From an uncultured Myxococcaceae bacterium (GTDB lineage Bacteria > Myxococcota_A > Polyangia > Polyangiales > Ga0077539), in the NCBI GenBank assembly GCA_945952225.1, contig CAMFHP010000078.1:1-40191 (forward strand): DNA of 40,191 nt, read 5' to 3'. Below the pieces are notes generated by a model. That model ran no database searches and was not told where the DNA came from. It worked only from the letters and a program-made list of their open reading frames with translations. Of this stretch, positions 24,657 to 33,251 are shown piece by piece. The position numbers were made by a program, and so were the translations under genes. The stretch's first letter is position 1, and each line of letters begins with the position of its first letter.

Positions 24657-25982
24657 TCAGCGCGCTCCCGCGACGGGCGCGGTCCACGGAATCTCCACGC
24701 GCTCGATGACCGTGCCATCGACGCGGCGTGCGTCCCACACGAGGCGGTCTGCGCGGGCCCGCAGCAGCGCGTAGCCGTGGGTCACCGCGCGTTGATGCAC
24801 CCACGGTGCGCGCGCGTGAAAATCGTAGAGCGGTGCACCCGCGCCGCCGTACACGAAATAGCGTGTTCCACGGCCTTCCGCGACGACCGTGCCGTCGTGG
24901 TGCAGGGGCTCCGACGACTCGTAGTTGTGCACGTGGCCCGAGAGGTCGACGTCGACGCGCGCGCGGTCGAAGAGCGGCCCCCACGTGCGCCGTGTGATCG
25001 CATCGGGGAGGTGCCCGACCGCGTCGGTGTGCATGGGCTGGTGGTGCATCGTGACGATCCACGGCGTGCGTGCGCGATCGACCGCACGCAGCGTGGCGTC
25101 GAGAAAGTCGCGCTGCGCACCCGCGATGTCAGCCGCGGGCACGGTCACGTCGTTGAGCGCCACGAGGCGCAGCGGTCCGTAGGTGGACGCGTACCAGTGC
25201 TCGTGGTGCGAGCGCTCGCCGTTCGAGGGAAGCGCGAACTGGTCGTAGTACACCGCGGCGAGCCCCTCGTGGTTGCCGTCGGCCCAGTAGCCCGGCGTCG
25301 ACGCGAGCAGCGTCTCCGCCGCGTCGAAGAAGCGTGACCACAGCGCGAAGCTTCCGCCGTCGGCCACCGCGTCGCCCGTGAAGAGCAGCACGTCGGGCGC
25401 CTCACGCACCGCCGCCGCCGCGATGGCGCCCCACACCTCGGGGTGCGTGCGCGCATCTCCCACGACGAGCGCCGTGACCTCGCCCGGTCCGTCGGGCGCC
25501 GTGCGGAAGCGCCAGGGGGTCGCGCCGTCGTCGTCGCCGACCTCGTACTCGTAGGCCGTCGCGGGTGTCAGCGCGCAGAGGTGCACCTCGTGATGGCGCA
25601 CGTGCGTGGCCCCCGGAAGCGGGAACGAATAGCCCTCCGCGCGCTGCCAGGTGCCTCCCTCGCGGGGACGCACGCGCACCACGGAGCGCAGGTCGTCGGG
25701 GTCGGTGTTCCACTGCACGACGAGGGAGCGCGCGGCGTCGCCGACGACGGTGAGGTGCAGGTGACGGATGCGCGAGGCGCCCGAGTTCGCGACGTGCGCC
25801 GACACCGCGCGATGGCCCGCGAGGGGCGCGTCGACGGGGTACTCGCAGCGCTCGAGACGCAGCGGAAACACCACGGGCGCCGCGGTCTCCGTCACCGTCG
25901 TCGGCGCGGGCGCACGCGCAGGAGAACGGCACGCGGAGAGCGTCGCAACACCCAGGAGCGCACGCAGGAGCACGGTTCGCAT
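24657..25982 (-). CDS. Purple-acid-phosphatase-like metallophosphoesterase lipoprotein
   Basis: The protein is 441 aa from ATG 25982. The signal peptide ends TLSAC (Cys18). Residues ~70-165 form the fibronectin-like N-domain of purple acid phosphatases (LHLTVVGDAARSLVVQW, ending TPWRFRTAP). The dinuclear metal site is complete: VGDAR (D176), FTGDAV (D204), DGNHEG (N237, H238), TMHHQP (H313) and SGHVHNYE (H350, H352). It should hydrolyse phosphoesters outside the cytoplasm, tethered by lipid. It is the first gene of a two-gene unit with the DUF218-like protein and diverges from the TsdA-type cytochrome gene. Confidence 0.9.
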   Translation of the reverse strand: MRTVLLRALLGVATLSACRSPARAPAPTTVTETAAPVVFPLRLERCEYPVDAPLAGHRAVSAHVANSGASRIRHLHLTVVGDAARSLVVQWNTDPDDLRSVVRVRPREGGTWQRAEGYSFPLPGATHVRHHEVHLCALTPATAYEYEVGDDDGATPWRFRTAPDGPGEVTALVVGDARTHPEVWGAIAAAAVREAPDVLLFTGDAVADGGSFALWSRFFDAAETLLASTPGYWADGNHEGLAAVYYDQFALPSNGERSHHEHWYASTYGPLRLVALNDVTVPAADIAGAQRDFLDATLRAVDRARTPWIVTMHHQPMHTDAVGHLPDAITRRTWGPLFDRARVDVDLSGHVHNYESSEPLHHDGTVVAEGRGTRYFVYGGAGAPLYDFHARAPWVHQRAVTHGYALLRARADRLVWDARRVDGTVIERVEIPWTAPVAGAR

Positions 25983-26146
25983 CGCGCGGAGTATTGGCGA
26001 GTCACCCCCCCGTGCACAGCCCGGCATCGCGCCGCAGCGTCCGCGGTACACCGTCTGTTTCAGCGCGTTTCGCGCATCCCACGGTTTGCGCCATCACCCT
26101 TGTTTTCAGCGCTGGAACATCGCTCGCACTGGCGCCGCGCACCGCC

Positions 26147-27040
26147 ATGACACCGCTCCACGAGAACCCGCGCGCGGTCGGCCTCTTCGCCGCGATGCTC
26201 CTCGCCGCCTTTGCACCGCCCCTCGCGTACGTGAACCTCCGTCGCGCGCCCTCGGGAGACACCGTCGCCGCGCCCGCACCCCACGCTGCCGCGAACACCG
26301 TCGCCGAGGTGCACGCGCCGCCGCCCGCAGCCATTCCCAATGGCCCGATGGGCGATGCGATCCGTCGTGGAAAGCTCCTCGTGACGCGCACCTTCGAGAC
26401 CGTGCCCGACCACGTGGGCAACGGGCTCCACTGCACGAGCTGCCACCTCGACGAGGGCACCCACACCGGCGCCGCGTCGTGGGTGGGAATCCCCGGCGTG
26501 TTTCCCGAGTACCGCGCGCGCAGCGGACGCGTCGACACGCTCGAACGGCGCATCAACGACTGCTTCGAGCGCAGCCTCAACGGCACCGCGCTCGACCCCG
26601 GCAGCGAAGACATGGCCGCCATCGTGGCCTACATGGGCTTCCTCTCCCGCGACGTTCCCGCCGGGCGCACGCCGCCGGGGCGCGGCTTTCGTCGCGCGGA
26701 GCACCCGCCCACGCCAGACCGCGCGCACGGCCAGACGCTCTACGCGCAGCGCTGCGCGAGCTGCCACGGAGCCGACGGCGCGGGGCAATCGCCGGGCGGC
26801 CAGTACGCCTTTCCGCCCGTGTGGGGACCGCGCTCGTACAACATCGCCGCGGGCCTCGCGCGCCTCGACACGGCGGCCTCGTTCATCCGCTGGAACATGC
26901 CCCTCGGCCAGGGCGGATCGCTCTCCGAACAGGAGGCCTACGACGTCGCCGACTACGTGATCCACCAGCCCCGCCCCGACTTCGCCCGCAAGCACCTCGA
27001 CTGGCCCCACGGAGGACGCCCTCGTGACGCGCGCTACTGA
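26147..27040 (+). CDS. tsdA: TsdA-type diheme cytochrome c (thiosulfate dehydrogenase family)
   Basis: The protein is 297 aa from ATG 26147, with an N-terminal membrane anchor (LFAAMLLAAFAPPLAYV) and a Pro/Ala linker. Two c-type heme sites are present: CTSCH (96-100) and CASCH (203-207). Family features of thiosulfate dehydrogenase/tetrathionate-forming TsdA are strong: VGNGLHCTSCHLDEGT, FPEYRARSGRV and INDCFERSLNG (Cys139, the position of the unusual Cys heme ligand). WNMPLG supplies Met251 as likely second-heme ligand. It should oxidise thiosulfate to tetrathionate or run the reverse reaction in the periplasm. No sox or other sulfur genes are visible, so the substrate is inferred from family only. 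Confidence 0.78.
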   Translation: MTPLHENPRAVGLFAAMLLAAFAPPLAYVNLRRAPSGDTVAAPAPHAAANTVAEVHAPPPAAIPNGPMGDAIRRGKLLVTRTFETVPDHVGNGLHCTSCHLDEGTHTGAASWVGIPGVFPEYRARSGRVDTLERRINDCFERSLNGTALDPGSEDMAAIVAYMGFLSRDVPAGRTPPGRGFRRAEHPPTPDRAHGQTLYAQRCASCHGADGAGQSPGGQYAFPPVWGPRSYNIAAGLARLDTAASFIRWNMPLGQGGSLSEQEAYDVADYVIHQPRPDFARKHLDWPHGGRPRDARY

Positions 27041-28286
27041 CCGCCTCGCCCTCGTGCTCGCCGCGCTCGTCGCGCCCTCCACCGCCCTCGCGCAGGAGAC
27101 CGCCGCGCAGCCTTCCGCGCCCCCCGCCGCCCCCGCGCCCATCGCGTCCGCAGCGCCCGTCGCCGCGCGCGTTCGCCTTCCCCTCGGCGCGCCCGCGGAC
27201 CCCATGGCGTACCCCGCCGCGCAGAGCCCCTCGGTGCGCGACGCGAGCGCGCCCGGTGTGGAGCTTCACGGCTACGTGGCCGCCTGGTGGACGCCGCACG
27301 CCGACCCCTCGCCCGTCGCCGCGCGCGACGTGTTTCGCCTTCGTTTTGCGGTGCTCCGCGTGGATGCGCAGATCGCCCGCGGCCTCACCGCGCTCGTGCG
27401 TCTGGGGCTCATGGTGCCCGACTCGCCACTCCTCGACGCGCACGTCACGTGGACGCCGCACGACGCCTTCGCCGTGAGCGCAGGACAGTTCCGTCTGCCC
27501 CTCGGCGCGGCAGCCACGACGCTCGCCCCGCAGCTCGTGATGCTCGATCGGCCGGGCTACGTGAGCGCGATGACGAAGGCCACCTTCCGCGACGTGGGGG
27601 TGATGCTCCACACGAGCCCGCACGGCCTCGCCGACGGAGTCGTTCACGCGTGGCTCGCGGTCACCAGCGGCGCGGGACGTGTGGGTGTCGGGCCGTCGCG
27701 CGCACCGGAGCCCCTCGCGCAATACCTCTACGCGGGCCGCGTGCTCGTCGACGTGGGACGCGCCCTCCTCCGCGGTCCCCGCGACCGCCTCGCGCTGGGG
27801 CTGTCGTTCGCGCACGCCCACGATCCTGCGCTCGCGATGACCGACCGCGCCGCCGCCGCGCAGACGCTCGGACGCACGCTCGCCCCCTACACCCGCGAGC
27901 GCGACACGCTCCTCGCGGGCGCCGACCTCACGTTCTCGTACGCGGGTGTGTGGGTGCAGGCCGAGACGCTCTATCTCCGCGCGACGCCCGTGAACGGAGA
28001 CCCTTCGCGCGAAGCCCACGGCGCGAGCGTCGAAGCCGCGTACACGTTGCCGACGCGCCCCTTCGACCTCGCCGACGTGCAGGTCGCGTTGCGCGGCGAG
28101 CGCTTCGACCCCGACCTCAACGCCCCGAACGACGAACAGCTCGTGGGAACGTTCGGACTCAACGTCATTCCGACGCCCGCATGGCGCGCGTCGGTCTTCG
28201 CAACGGCGACGCACTTCACGCCTGCGGGTGCCACGGAGGCCACCACGGCGAGCGAGCTCACGCTGCGACTCGCGGCGGGCTTCTGA
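27024..28286 (+). CDS. Outer-membrane beta-barrel protein, porin O/P-like
   Basis: The protein is 420 aa from GTG 27024, overlapping the end of the cytochrome gene by 17 bases, so translation is likely coupled. A Sec signal ends ALA-Q, followed by a Pro/Ala linker. The body is a series of amphipathic strands (VELHGYVAAWW, VFRLRFAVLRVDAQI, LTALVRLGLMVPD, FAVSAGQFRLPLGA) and ends LTLRLAAGF with a terminal Phe, the outer-membrane insertion signal. The GQFRLPLG segment resembles the phosphate-selective porin O/P family. It is probably a channel or scaffold acting with the upstream diheme cytochrome; the solute is unknown. Confidence 0.78.
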   Translation: MTRATDRLALVLAALVAPSTALAQETAAQPSAPPAAPAPIASAAPVAARVRLPLGAPADPMAYPAAQSPSVRDASAPGVELHGYVAAWWTPHADPSPVAARDVFRLRFAVLRVDAQIARGLTALVRLGLMVPDSPLLDAHVTWTPHDAFAVSAGQFRLPLGAAATTLAPQLVMLDRPGYVSAMTKATFRDVGVMLHTSPHGLADGVVHAWLAVTSGAGRVGVGPSRAPEPLAQYLYAGRVLVDVGRALLRGPRDRLALGLSFAHAHDPALAMTDRAAAAQTLGRTLAPYTRERDTLLAGADLTFSYAGVWVQAETLYLRATPVNGDPSREAHGASVEAAYTLPTRPFDLADVQVALRGERFDPDLNAPNDEQLVGTFGLNVIPTPAWRASVFATATHFTPAGATEATTASELTLRLAAGF

Positions 28287-28360
28287 ACGGCGCGTGCGGT
28301 GTGTGTGTGTTTCCGATCGTGCGAACAGGCCCCGCCTGCGGAGCATGCGAATGGGTGCTC

Positions 28361-28650
28361 CCGGTGAATGAATTCACCGGCAGCAAGGGGAAAGTCCCTG
28401 ACGGGACTCGCGATCCTGGGTCGCCTTCGCGGTGCGATGCTCGGGTGGGTTTCTGATCGTGCGAGTGGGCCCGGCGTGCTTCCGGCCCATGAAGCGCGAG
28501 CCCCGTGAGGGGCTTTCGCCTACCTGCGGGTGAATTCATTCACCCGCTGAAAGCGAGCTCACCAACGCCAGTACGCGAGCGCGTTCGCAGGATCTCGCCG
28601 CCACCAGAACGCGGCACGTGCGCACGATCGGAGACACAGCCGCGTACGGG
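28361..28650. repeat. Dispersed palindromic repeat cassette, copies B and C
   Basis: Two cassettes follow each other. Copy B has CCGGTGAATGAATTCACCGG at 28361-28380 and a hairpin AGTCCC/GGGACT at 28393-28408. Copy C has a hairpin AGCCCC/GGGGCT followed by TT at 28499-28516 and a palindrome at 28526-28547 with arms GCGGGTGAAT/ATTCACCCGC. Its tail to about 28650 repeats the phrase GAGCTCACCAACGCC and a GTTCGCA.GATCTC block shared with the copies at 398 and 40.1 kb. The hairpins lie between convergent genes and may terminate transcription from both sides. The remaining bases of this 389-base gap hold no gene. Confidence 0.8.
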
Positions 28651-28675
28651 GTGATGTGGTACGGAGCGCGAAGGC

Positions 28676-30430
28676 TCAGGGGCAGCCCGTGGCGTCGGAG
28701 AGCGACACGGGATTCATCCGCACGGAGGTTCCCGACGAGGTGGTGAGCGTGGTCGCGCCGTTGGCGCGCAGCGTGTGGATCGCGCCCGCCGTGGTGGGCA
28801 CCGTCGCGCATCCGAGGCGCGCGCCCGTGACGCTGTAGCGCAGGGCCCACGCGGGGTTGCTGCTCTGCCCGGTGCGCAGCACCCAGTCGGCGCCGAGGAG
28901 CTCGACGGCCTGGTGCGTCTGACGGAAGCCGTCCCAGTAGATCGACTCGGTGATGGGCGCGAGGGTCGCGGTGCGCTGGAGCGTGCCCGTGCGGTCGTAG
29001 AAGTTGGCGACGTAGCTGCGGGCCGTGGCGTCCTGCCACTCGATGGCGAAGGCGCCGTCGGCGTTCATGCCCACGACGTGGCTCTCGTACCAGGAGCTTC
29101 GGCTCGCATCGCTCTGTGCGACGCGCACGGGCGCAGCGTCGACGAGGGCGCGCGCCGCGGAGAAGCGCTGGTAGTAGATCGGGTTCGACTGGTGCTGCTG
29201 GCACGTCACGATGCCATCGCCGGTCTCGGGGTTGAGCGCGACGTGGAGCCCGTAGCCGCCGCCGGGACAGAGGCTCCGCGTGGGAAACGTGAGCTGCCCT
29301 TCGAGCGCGCCGCGCGCGGAGTAGAAGCCGACGCGGATGTCGTCCTGCTTCCACGCGAGCACGAAGCGTCCGTCGCGGGCCATGGCCACGTCGGGCACGT
29401 ACTCACCCGACGGAATCGAAGGCCAGCGGAACGCGTCGGTCACCGGCGCGCACGCGCTGTCGTACACGCGGGCGTAGTACTGGCGCGTGCTGTAGTTGCC
29501 GGGCGTTTCGAGCACCATCCACGTGACGAGCACGGTGTTCGAACGGCCGCCGATGCGCACCTGCGTGGCGCTTCCGCTCGTGTCGAAGCTCGCGCTCGTG
29601 GCGACGGTCTGGTCCGCGCGCACGAGGCTCCCGTCGGCGCGCTGACAGCGCAGGAGCAGGTCATTGCCCGTGCGTCCGATCATGGCCATCGTGCCGTCGA
29701 GGGAGAGCTGGTGATCGCTGACCGGCGCTGCGAAGGCGGTCACCATCGGCGAGACGCACGCGCCCGCGGTGCAGGTCTGCCCCGTGGTGCAGGCGCGTCC
29801 GCACGCGCCGCAGTTCGTCGACGAGGTGCGCGTGTCGACACACGTGATGCCGCAGAGCGTGAGCCCCGTCGCGCAGGGCGGCATGCAGAGGCCCGCGTTG
29901 CAGCGTTGCCCCGTCGCACAGACGGTTCCGCAGCTCCCGCAGTTCAGGTTGTCGGTGTCGGTGTTCACGCAGCGACCCGCGCAGAGGCGCTCCGTCGTCG
30001 CGCACGTCGGCGGAGCATCGGGCGCCGCATCGGACCCATCGGACGTCGGGCGATCGGCGGCCACATCGGCCACGCTCGCATCGGGCGCAGCATCGGGCGC
30101 AGGTCCATCGCTGGACGCATCGAACGCCGTCGCATCGGGCGCCGCATCGGGCGCAGGCCCATCGCTGGACGCATCGAGCGCCGCCGCATCGACCACGGCG
30201 TCGGCGGTGCTCGCATCGGGCGCGGAGGCCTCGCTCGCAGCGTCGCCCAGCGGCGCATCGGTGGAGGGCACATCGCGCGATGCATCGGGGGCATCGGCGG
30301 CCACGTCGGCGCTCGTGTCGCGGGCCGCGTCGTCGAGGGAGGCGTCACCGGCCGAGCTGCTGAGCTCCGGGAAGCACCCGGTTGCGAGCATCGCAGCGCA
30401 GAGGAAGGAGATGCGCGAAGAGGACCTCAT
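28676..30430 (-). CDS. Asp/Ala-rich, Cys-repeat lipoprotein with probable beta-propeller domain
   Basis: The protein is 584 aa from ATG 30430. The signal peptide ends LATGC (Cys19). Residues ~25-145 are low-complexity Asp/Ala/Ser, including two copies of an 18-residue unit around DASSDGPAPDAAPDA encoded by a 54-bp tandem repeat (30078-30185). Two Cys-rich modules follow (LCAGRCVNTDTDNLNCGSCG, then LCGITCVDTRTSSTNCGACG). The C-terminal ~360 residues contain repeated FVLAW, FAIEW and VLVTW-type strands, as in beta-propellers. It is probably displayed on the outer surface on a flexible acidic stalk. No enzymatic motif is visible. Confidence 0.85.
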   Translation of the reverse strand: MRSSSRISFLCAAMLATGCFPELSSSAGDASLDDAARDTSADVAADAPDASRDVPSTDAPLGDAASEASAPDASTADAVVDAAALDASSDGPAPDAAPDATAFDASSDGPAPDAAPDASVADVAADRPTSDGSDAAPDAPPTCATTERLCAGRCVNTDTDNLNCGSCGTVCATGQRCNAGLCMPPCATGLTLCGITCVDTRTSSTNCGACGRACTTGQTCTAGACVSPMVTAFAAPVSDHQLSLDGTMAMIGRTGNDLLLRCQRADGSLVRADQTVATSASFDTSGSATQVRIGGRSNTVLVTWMVLETPGNYSTRQYYARVYDSACAPVTDAFRWPSIPSGEYVPDVAMARDGRFVLAWKQDDIRVGFYSARGALEGQLTFPTRSLCPGGGYGLHVALNPETGDGIVTCQQHQSNPIYYQRFSAARALVDAAPVRVAQSDASRSSWYESHVVGMNADGAFAIEWQDATARSYVANFYDRTGTLQRTATLAPITESIYWDGFRQTHQAVELLGADWVLRTGQSSNPAWALRYSVTGARLGCATVPTTAGAIHTLRANGATTLTTSSGTSVRMNPVSLSDATGCP

Positions 30431-30499
30431 GCGCGCATTGTCGAACGGAAGCGCGCGGGTCTCCACCGCGAAGCGGAGAGAGGCCGAACGAGCCGCGCG

Positions 30500-31402
30500 T
30501 CAGCGGCGGCGGGACTTCCTGCGGGCTGGTGCGACGACGGCGCTTCCGTCGGTGACGGGCGCGGGGTTCGCGGGGGTCTCGGCCTTGCGCGCGACGGGCG
30601 CGCTGCGGATCTCGGCGAAGATCGACGGGAACATCGTCTGCGCGCGCTCGGGCTCCGCGCGAAGGAGCCAGCGTGCGAGCGCCGCGGTCTCGTCGTACGC
30701 GCGCAGGAGCAGCGACCACACGCGCGAGACGCGTGCGCGCCAGAGTTCGGCCTCGGCGTCGCCCTGCTCGGTGAGGGCCTTGATGATCTCGCCTGCGACC
30801 TTGCGTGCGTCGCGCTGGTCGGTGGCGCGGTAGTTCACCGGATCGGTCGCCACGCGCTCGGCCCGCTGCGCGTAGATCTCCGAGAGCGAGAGGAGCTGGT
30901 TGGCCATCTTGCGGTGTCCCGGCGCGCGGTTCATCGCGGCGACCACGGCACCGAACTCGCTGTCGTCTTTGAAGTGATACGACGCGAGTCCGTGCATGCG
31001 GCTGTAGAGCTCATCGGCGCGTGTGAGCACCGCTTCGGGAACGACCCCAGCGGTGGCCGCGGCCTCGACCTGGAGCTGCCGATGACGCGCGTACCACGCG
31101 GCCCCGGCGTAGCGCTGCGCGCGGGTGACGACGGCGCCATCGAGCTCACCGGTCGCGCAGACGGCGTGAAAGCGCGCGAGGAGCGCCGCGTCGTCGGTGA
31201 GCGCGTCGAGCGCGTGGAGCGCCACCTCGGCGGCGGCCTGGAGGTCCACACGGGGCGCGACGGCGTCGGCGGCGGGGAGCGCGTCGACTTCGGCCTCGAC
31301 GAGCTTCCAGATCTCGATGGAGCCGGGCATCGGAGGCGACGTGGGACGCGCCGTGCGCTGCGCCCCCTGCGTCTCGGGTTGCTTCGAGTGTGCGTGTGTC
31401 AT
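30500..31402 (-). CDS. Hypothetical helical protein
   Basis: The protein is 300 aa from ATG 31402. It has no signal peptide or membrane helix. The sequence is mostly Ala-rich helix (VDLQAAAEVALHALDALTDD, ELYSRMHGLASYHFKDD, KVAGEIIKALTEQGDAEAEL). It ends in a disordered Pro/Ala stretch with a strongly basic tail (ARRKSRRR), which could contact nucleic acid or a membrane surface. I recognise no family. It is divergent from the ATPase gene at 31672 and shares that intergenic region, so a functional tie is possible but unproven. Confidence 0.65.
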   Translation of the reverse strand: MTHAHSKQPETQGAQRTARPTSPPMPGSIEIWKLVEAEVDALPAADAVAPRVDLQAAAEVALHALDALTDDAALLARFHAVCATGELDGAVVTRAQRYAGAAWYARHRQLQVEAAATAGVVPEAVLTRADELYSRMHGLASYHFKDDSEFGAVVAAMNRAPGHRKMANQLLSLSEIYAQRAERVATDPVNYRATDQRDARKVAGEIIKALTEQGDAEAELWRARVSRVWSLLLRAYDETAALARWLLRAEPERAQTMFPSIFAEIRSAPVARKAETPANPAPVTDGSAVVAPARRKSRRR

Positions 31403-31532
31403 CGCGTTCCCTCTCCCTGCTCCGCGGCGCGTGGCCCGGAGCGCGTTCGGTGGCGGTGTCCCCCAACAGCGACCGCAAGCGCGCGATCGCGCCGTGACAC
31501 AGAGCTCAACGGCGGAGCTCGCGGAAGCTTGA

Positions 31533-31566
31533 GGCGCACGGAGACTTTTTCCGGGGGACGTGCGCC
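31533..31566. promoter_or_regulatory. Dyad upstream of the ATPase module
   Basis: GGCGCACG (31533-31540) and CGTGCGCC (31559-31566) form an 8-bp inverted repeat enclosing a TTTTTCCGGGGG segment. It lies in the 269-base divergent region between the helical protein and the ATPase gene. A second dyad, GAGCTC/GAGCTC, is just upstream near 31503-31520. It could be an operator or an RNA leader hairpin; promoter boxes are not clear. Confidence 0.35.
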
Positions 31567-31671
31567 GAGGGGGAGGCCGAGGGGGCGTGGGCGTGCGAGG
31601 GCGATGCCGTTGACGCGGCGATGGCTGCGGCGTACGCGGAGCATGAACGAAGGACCGCAGGAAACCGCGCG

Positions 31672-32775
31672 ATGCTCCGAAGACTCTACGTGCACAACTT
31701 CCGATGCTTCGAGAACTTCGAGCTTCGTCCCGACGAGGCCTCGACGCTGCTCATCGGACGCAACGGGTCGGGCAAGTCGACGGTCACACACGCGCTGGCC
31801 ATCGTGCAGCGCATCGCGCGGGGCGCGCACCGGGTCGCGCAGCTCGTACAGCCCGGCGACTTCGCGCGTGGACGGACCGACACCCCCATGCGCTTCGAGC
31901 TCGAAGCCGACGTGTCGGGGCATCACTTCCGCTACGCCTTCGCGTTGGAACTCCCGAAGGCCGCACGCGAGCTGCGCGTGTTGTCGGAGTCGCTGCGCTG
32001 CGACGACCATGACCTGTTCACCCGCGAGCGTGCGGAGGTGTCGCCGGACCCGATGAAGGGTCACACCCACTTCGAGGTCGACTGGCATCTGTTCGCGCTC
32101 CCCATCGTGCACGAGCGCGACGCCACGGACCCGATCGCGCTCTTCAAGCGATGGCTCGCGCGCATGATCGTGCTCGCGCCGCTGCCCTCGCAGATCGAGG
32201 GGGCTTCCAGCGCGCCCACGCTCGAACCCGAGCGCACCGCGCACAACCTCGGCGACTGGTTCACGGCGCTCCTCGCGATGGAACCCAGCGCCTACGGACC
32301 GCTCACGAACTACCTCCGTGAGGTGTTCCCCGATTTTCTCGCGGTGCAGAACCCGTCGACGGGCGGAGACACGCGGCAGCTTCACGTGCAGTTCCAGTCG
32401 CAGGGCGCGACGCTGACGTTGCCCTTCGCGGCGCTCTCCGACGGCGAGAAGTGCTTCTTTCTTGCGGCGCTCACGCTCGCCGCGAGCGAGGCCTACGGCC
32501 CGCTTCTCTGCATCTGGGACGAGGCCGATGCGCACCTCGGTCTCTCCGAGGTGTGTCGCTTCACGCTGGGTCTGCGTCGCGCGGCACGTCGCAAGCTTCA
32601 GCTCATCGTGACCTCGCACAACGCCGAAACGATCCGCGCGTTCTCCGATGAGACCACGCGGCTGCTCACGCGCGCGAGCCACCTTGAACCGACACGCGTG
32701 CGACGCCTCGATGAGATTCCCGAGCGCGGCGACGACGTGATCGCCGCCCTCACCCGAGGAGACCTCGACCCATGA
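31672..32775 (+). CDS. ABC/AAA-type ATPase of a two-gene ATPase/TOPRIM-like module
   Basis: I chose ATG 31672 (367 aa), whose product MLRRLYVHNFRCFENFEL is the typical N-terminal strand pair of RecF/SMC/OLD-like ATPases. The Walker A loop is IGRNGSGKST (28-37), the signature LSDGEK (255-260), the Walker B strand LLCIWDEADAHLG with catalytic Glu (278-290), and the switch His is in VTSHN (313-317). The insert between the halves is short and lacks a long coiled coil. The stop overlaps the next start (ATGA at 32772-32775). Such ATPases paired with nuclease-like partners are common in anti-phage systems. It should work as a DNA- or partner-gated dimer in the cytoplasm. Confidence 0.9.
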   Translation: MLRRLYVHNFRCFENFELRPDEASTLLIGRNGSGKSTVTHALAIVQRIARGAHRVAQLVQPGDFARGRTDTPMRFELEADVSGHHFRYAFALELPKAARELRVLSESLRCDDHDLFTRERAEVSPDPMKGHTHFEVDWHLFALPIVHERDATDPIALFKRWLARMIVLAPLPSQIEGASSAPTLEPERTAHNLGDWFTALLAMEPSAYGPLTNYLREVFPDFLAVQNPSTGGDTRQLHVQFQSQGATLTLPFAALSDGEKCFFLAALTLAASEAYGPLLCIWDEADAHLGLSEVCRFTLGLRRAARRKLQLIVTSHNAETIRAFSDETTRLLTRASHLEPTRVRRLDEIPERGDDVIAALTRGDLDP

Positions 32776-33251
32776 CGAACAAGTACCAGGACCACCTCTG
32801 GATCGTCCCCGAAGACGACGCCGACCGGCAGCTTGCGATCGGCTTCGTGCAGCACCCCGCGATCCGCCTCGGCGCGGTGCAGGTGCTCCCCGTGGCGGGC
32901 GGCTGGCGCGTTGCGCGCGGGCTGTTGGCGCGCATGGTGCCCGAGCTGCAGAAGTTCGCGCGCCGTCGTGTGCTCCTGCTCGTCGACTTTGACGAAGACC
33001 CGACGCGCCGCGCCGAGATGCTACGCGACGTGCCCGACGAGCTACACGCCCGCGTCTTTGTGCTCGGCGTCTGGAGCAACCCCGAGCGTCTCAAGGCCGA
33101 CCTCGGCGGCCGTCGTCTGGAGTATCTCGGCGAAGACCTGGCCGACGCGTGTGTGGGTCAGGTCGATGGGCTCTGGGCGCACGCGCTGCTCGCGCACAAC
33201 CGCGACGAGGTGGAGCGCCTGCGGCGCGAGGTCGGTTCGTTCTTGATGTGA
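32772..33251 (+). CDS. Small TOPRIM-like partner protein of the ATPase
   Basis: The protein is 159 aa from ATG 32772, overlapping the ATPase stop by 4 bases. The layout fits a minimal TOPRIM fold: an acidic residue after the first strand (LWIVPEDDADRQLA, E14 and D15/D16), then VLLLVDFDED (D72, D74) matching the TOPRIM DxD strand. A further strand VFVLGVWSNPE follows. The C-terminal half (LADACVGQVDGLWAHALLAHN) is conserved-looking but unfamiliar. TOPRIM domains in OLD, GajA and AriB bind Mg2+ and cut nucleic acid, so a nuclease role gated by the ATPase is the best inference. A non-catalytic sensor is the alternative. Confidence 0.75.
   Translation: MTNKYQDHLWIVPEDDADRQLAIGFVQHPAIRLGAVQVLPVAGGWRVARGLLARMVPELQKFARRRVLLLVDFDEDPTRRAEMLRDVPDELHARVFVLGVWSNPERLKADLGGRRLEYLGEDLADACVGQVDGLWAHALLAHNRDEVERLRREVGSFLM

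Noticed and set aside
28775-32056. Plus-strand open frame of over 1000 codons
   Set aside because: It is antisense to two real genes and then out of frame with the ATPase gene. The Arg/Ala-rich product lacks any motif.
33042-33251. Continuation of the second ATPase beyond residue 57
   Set aside because: Here the minus-strand frame is antisense to the TOPRIM-like gene, whose own coding is well supported, and no ATPase motif appears.
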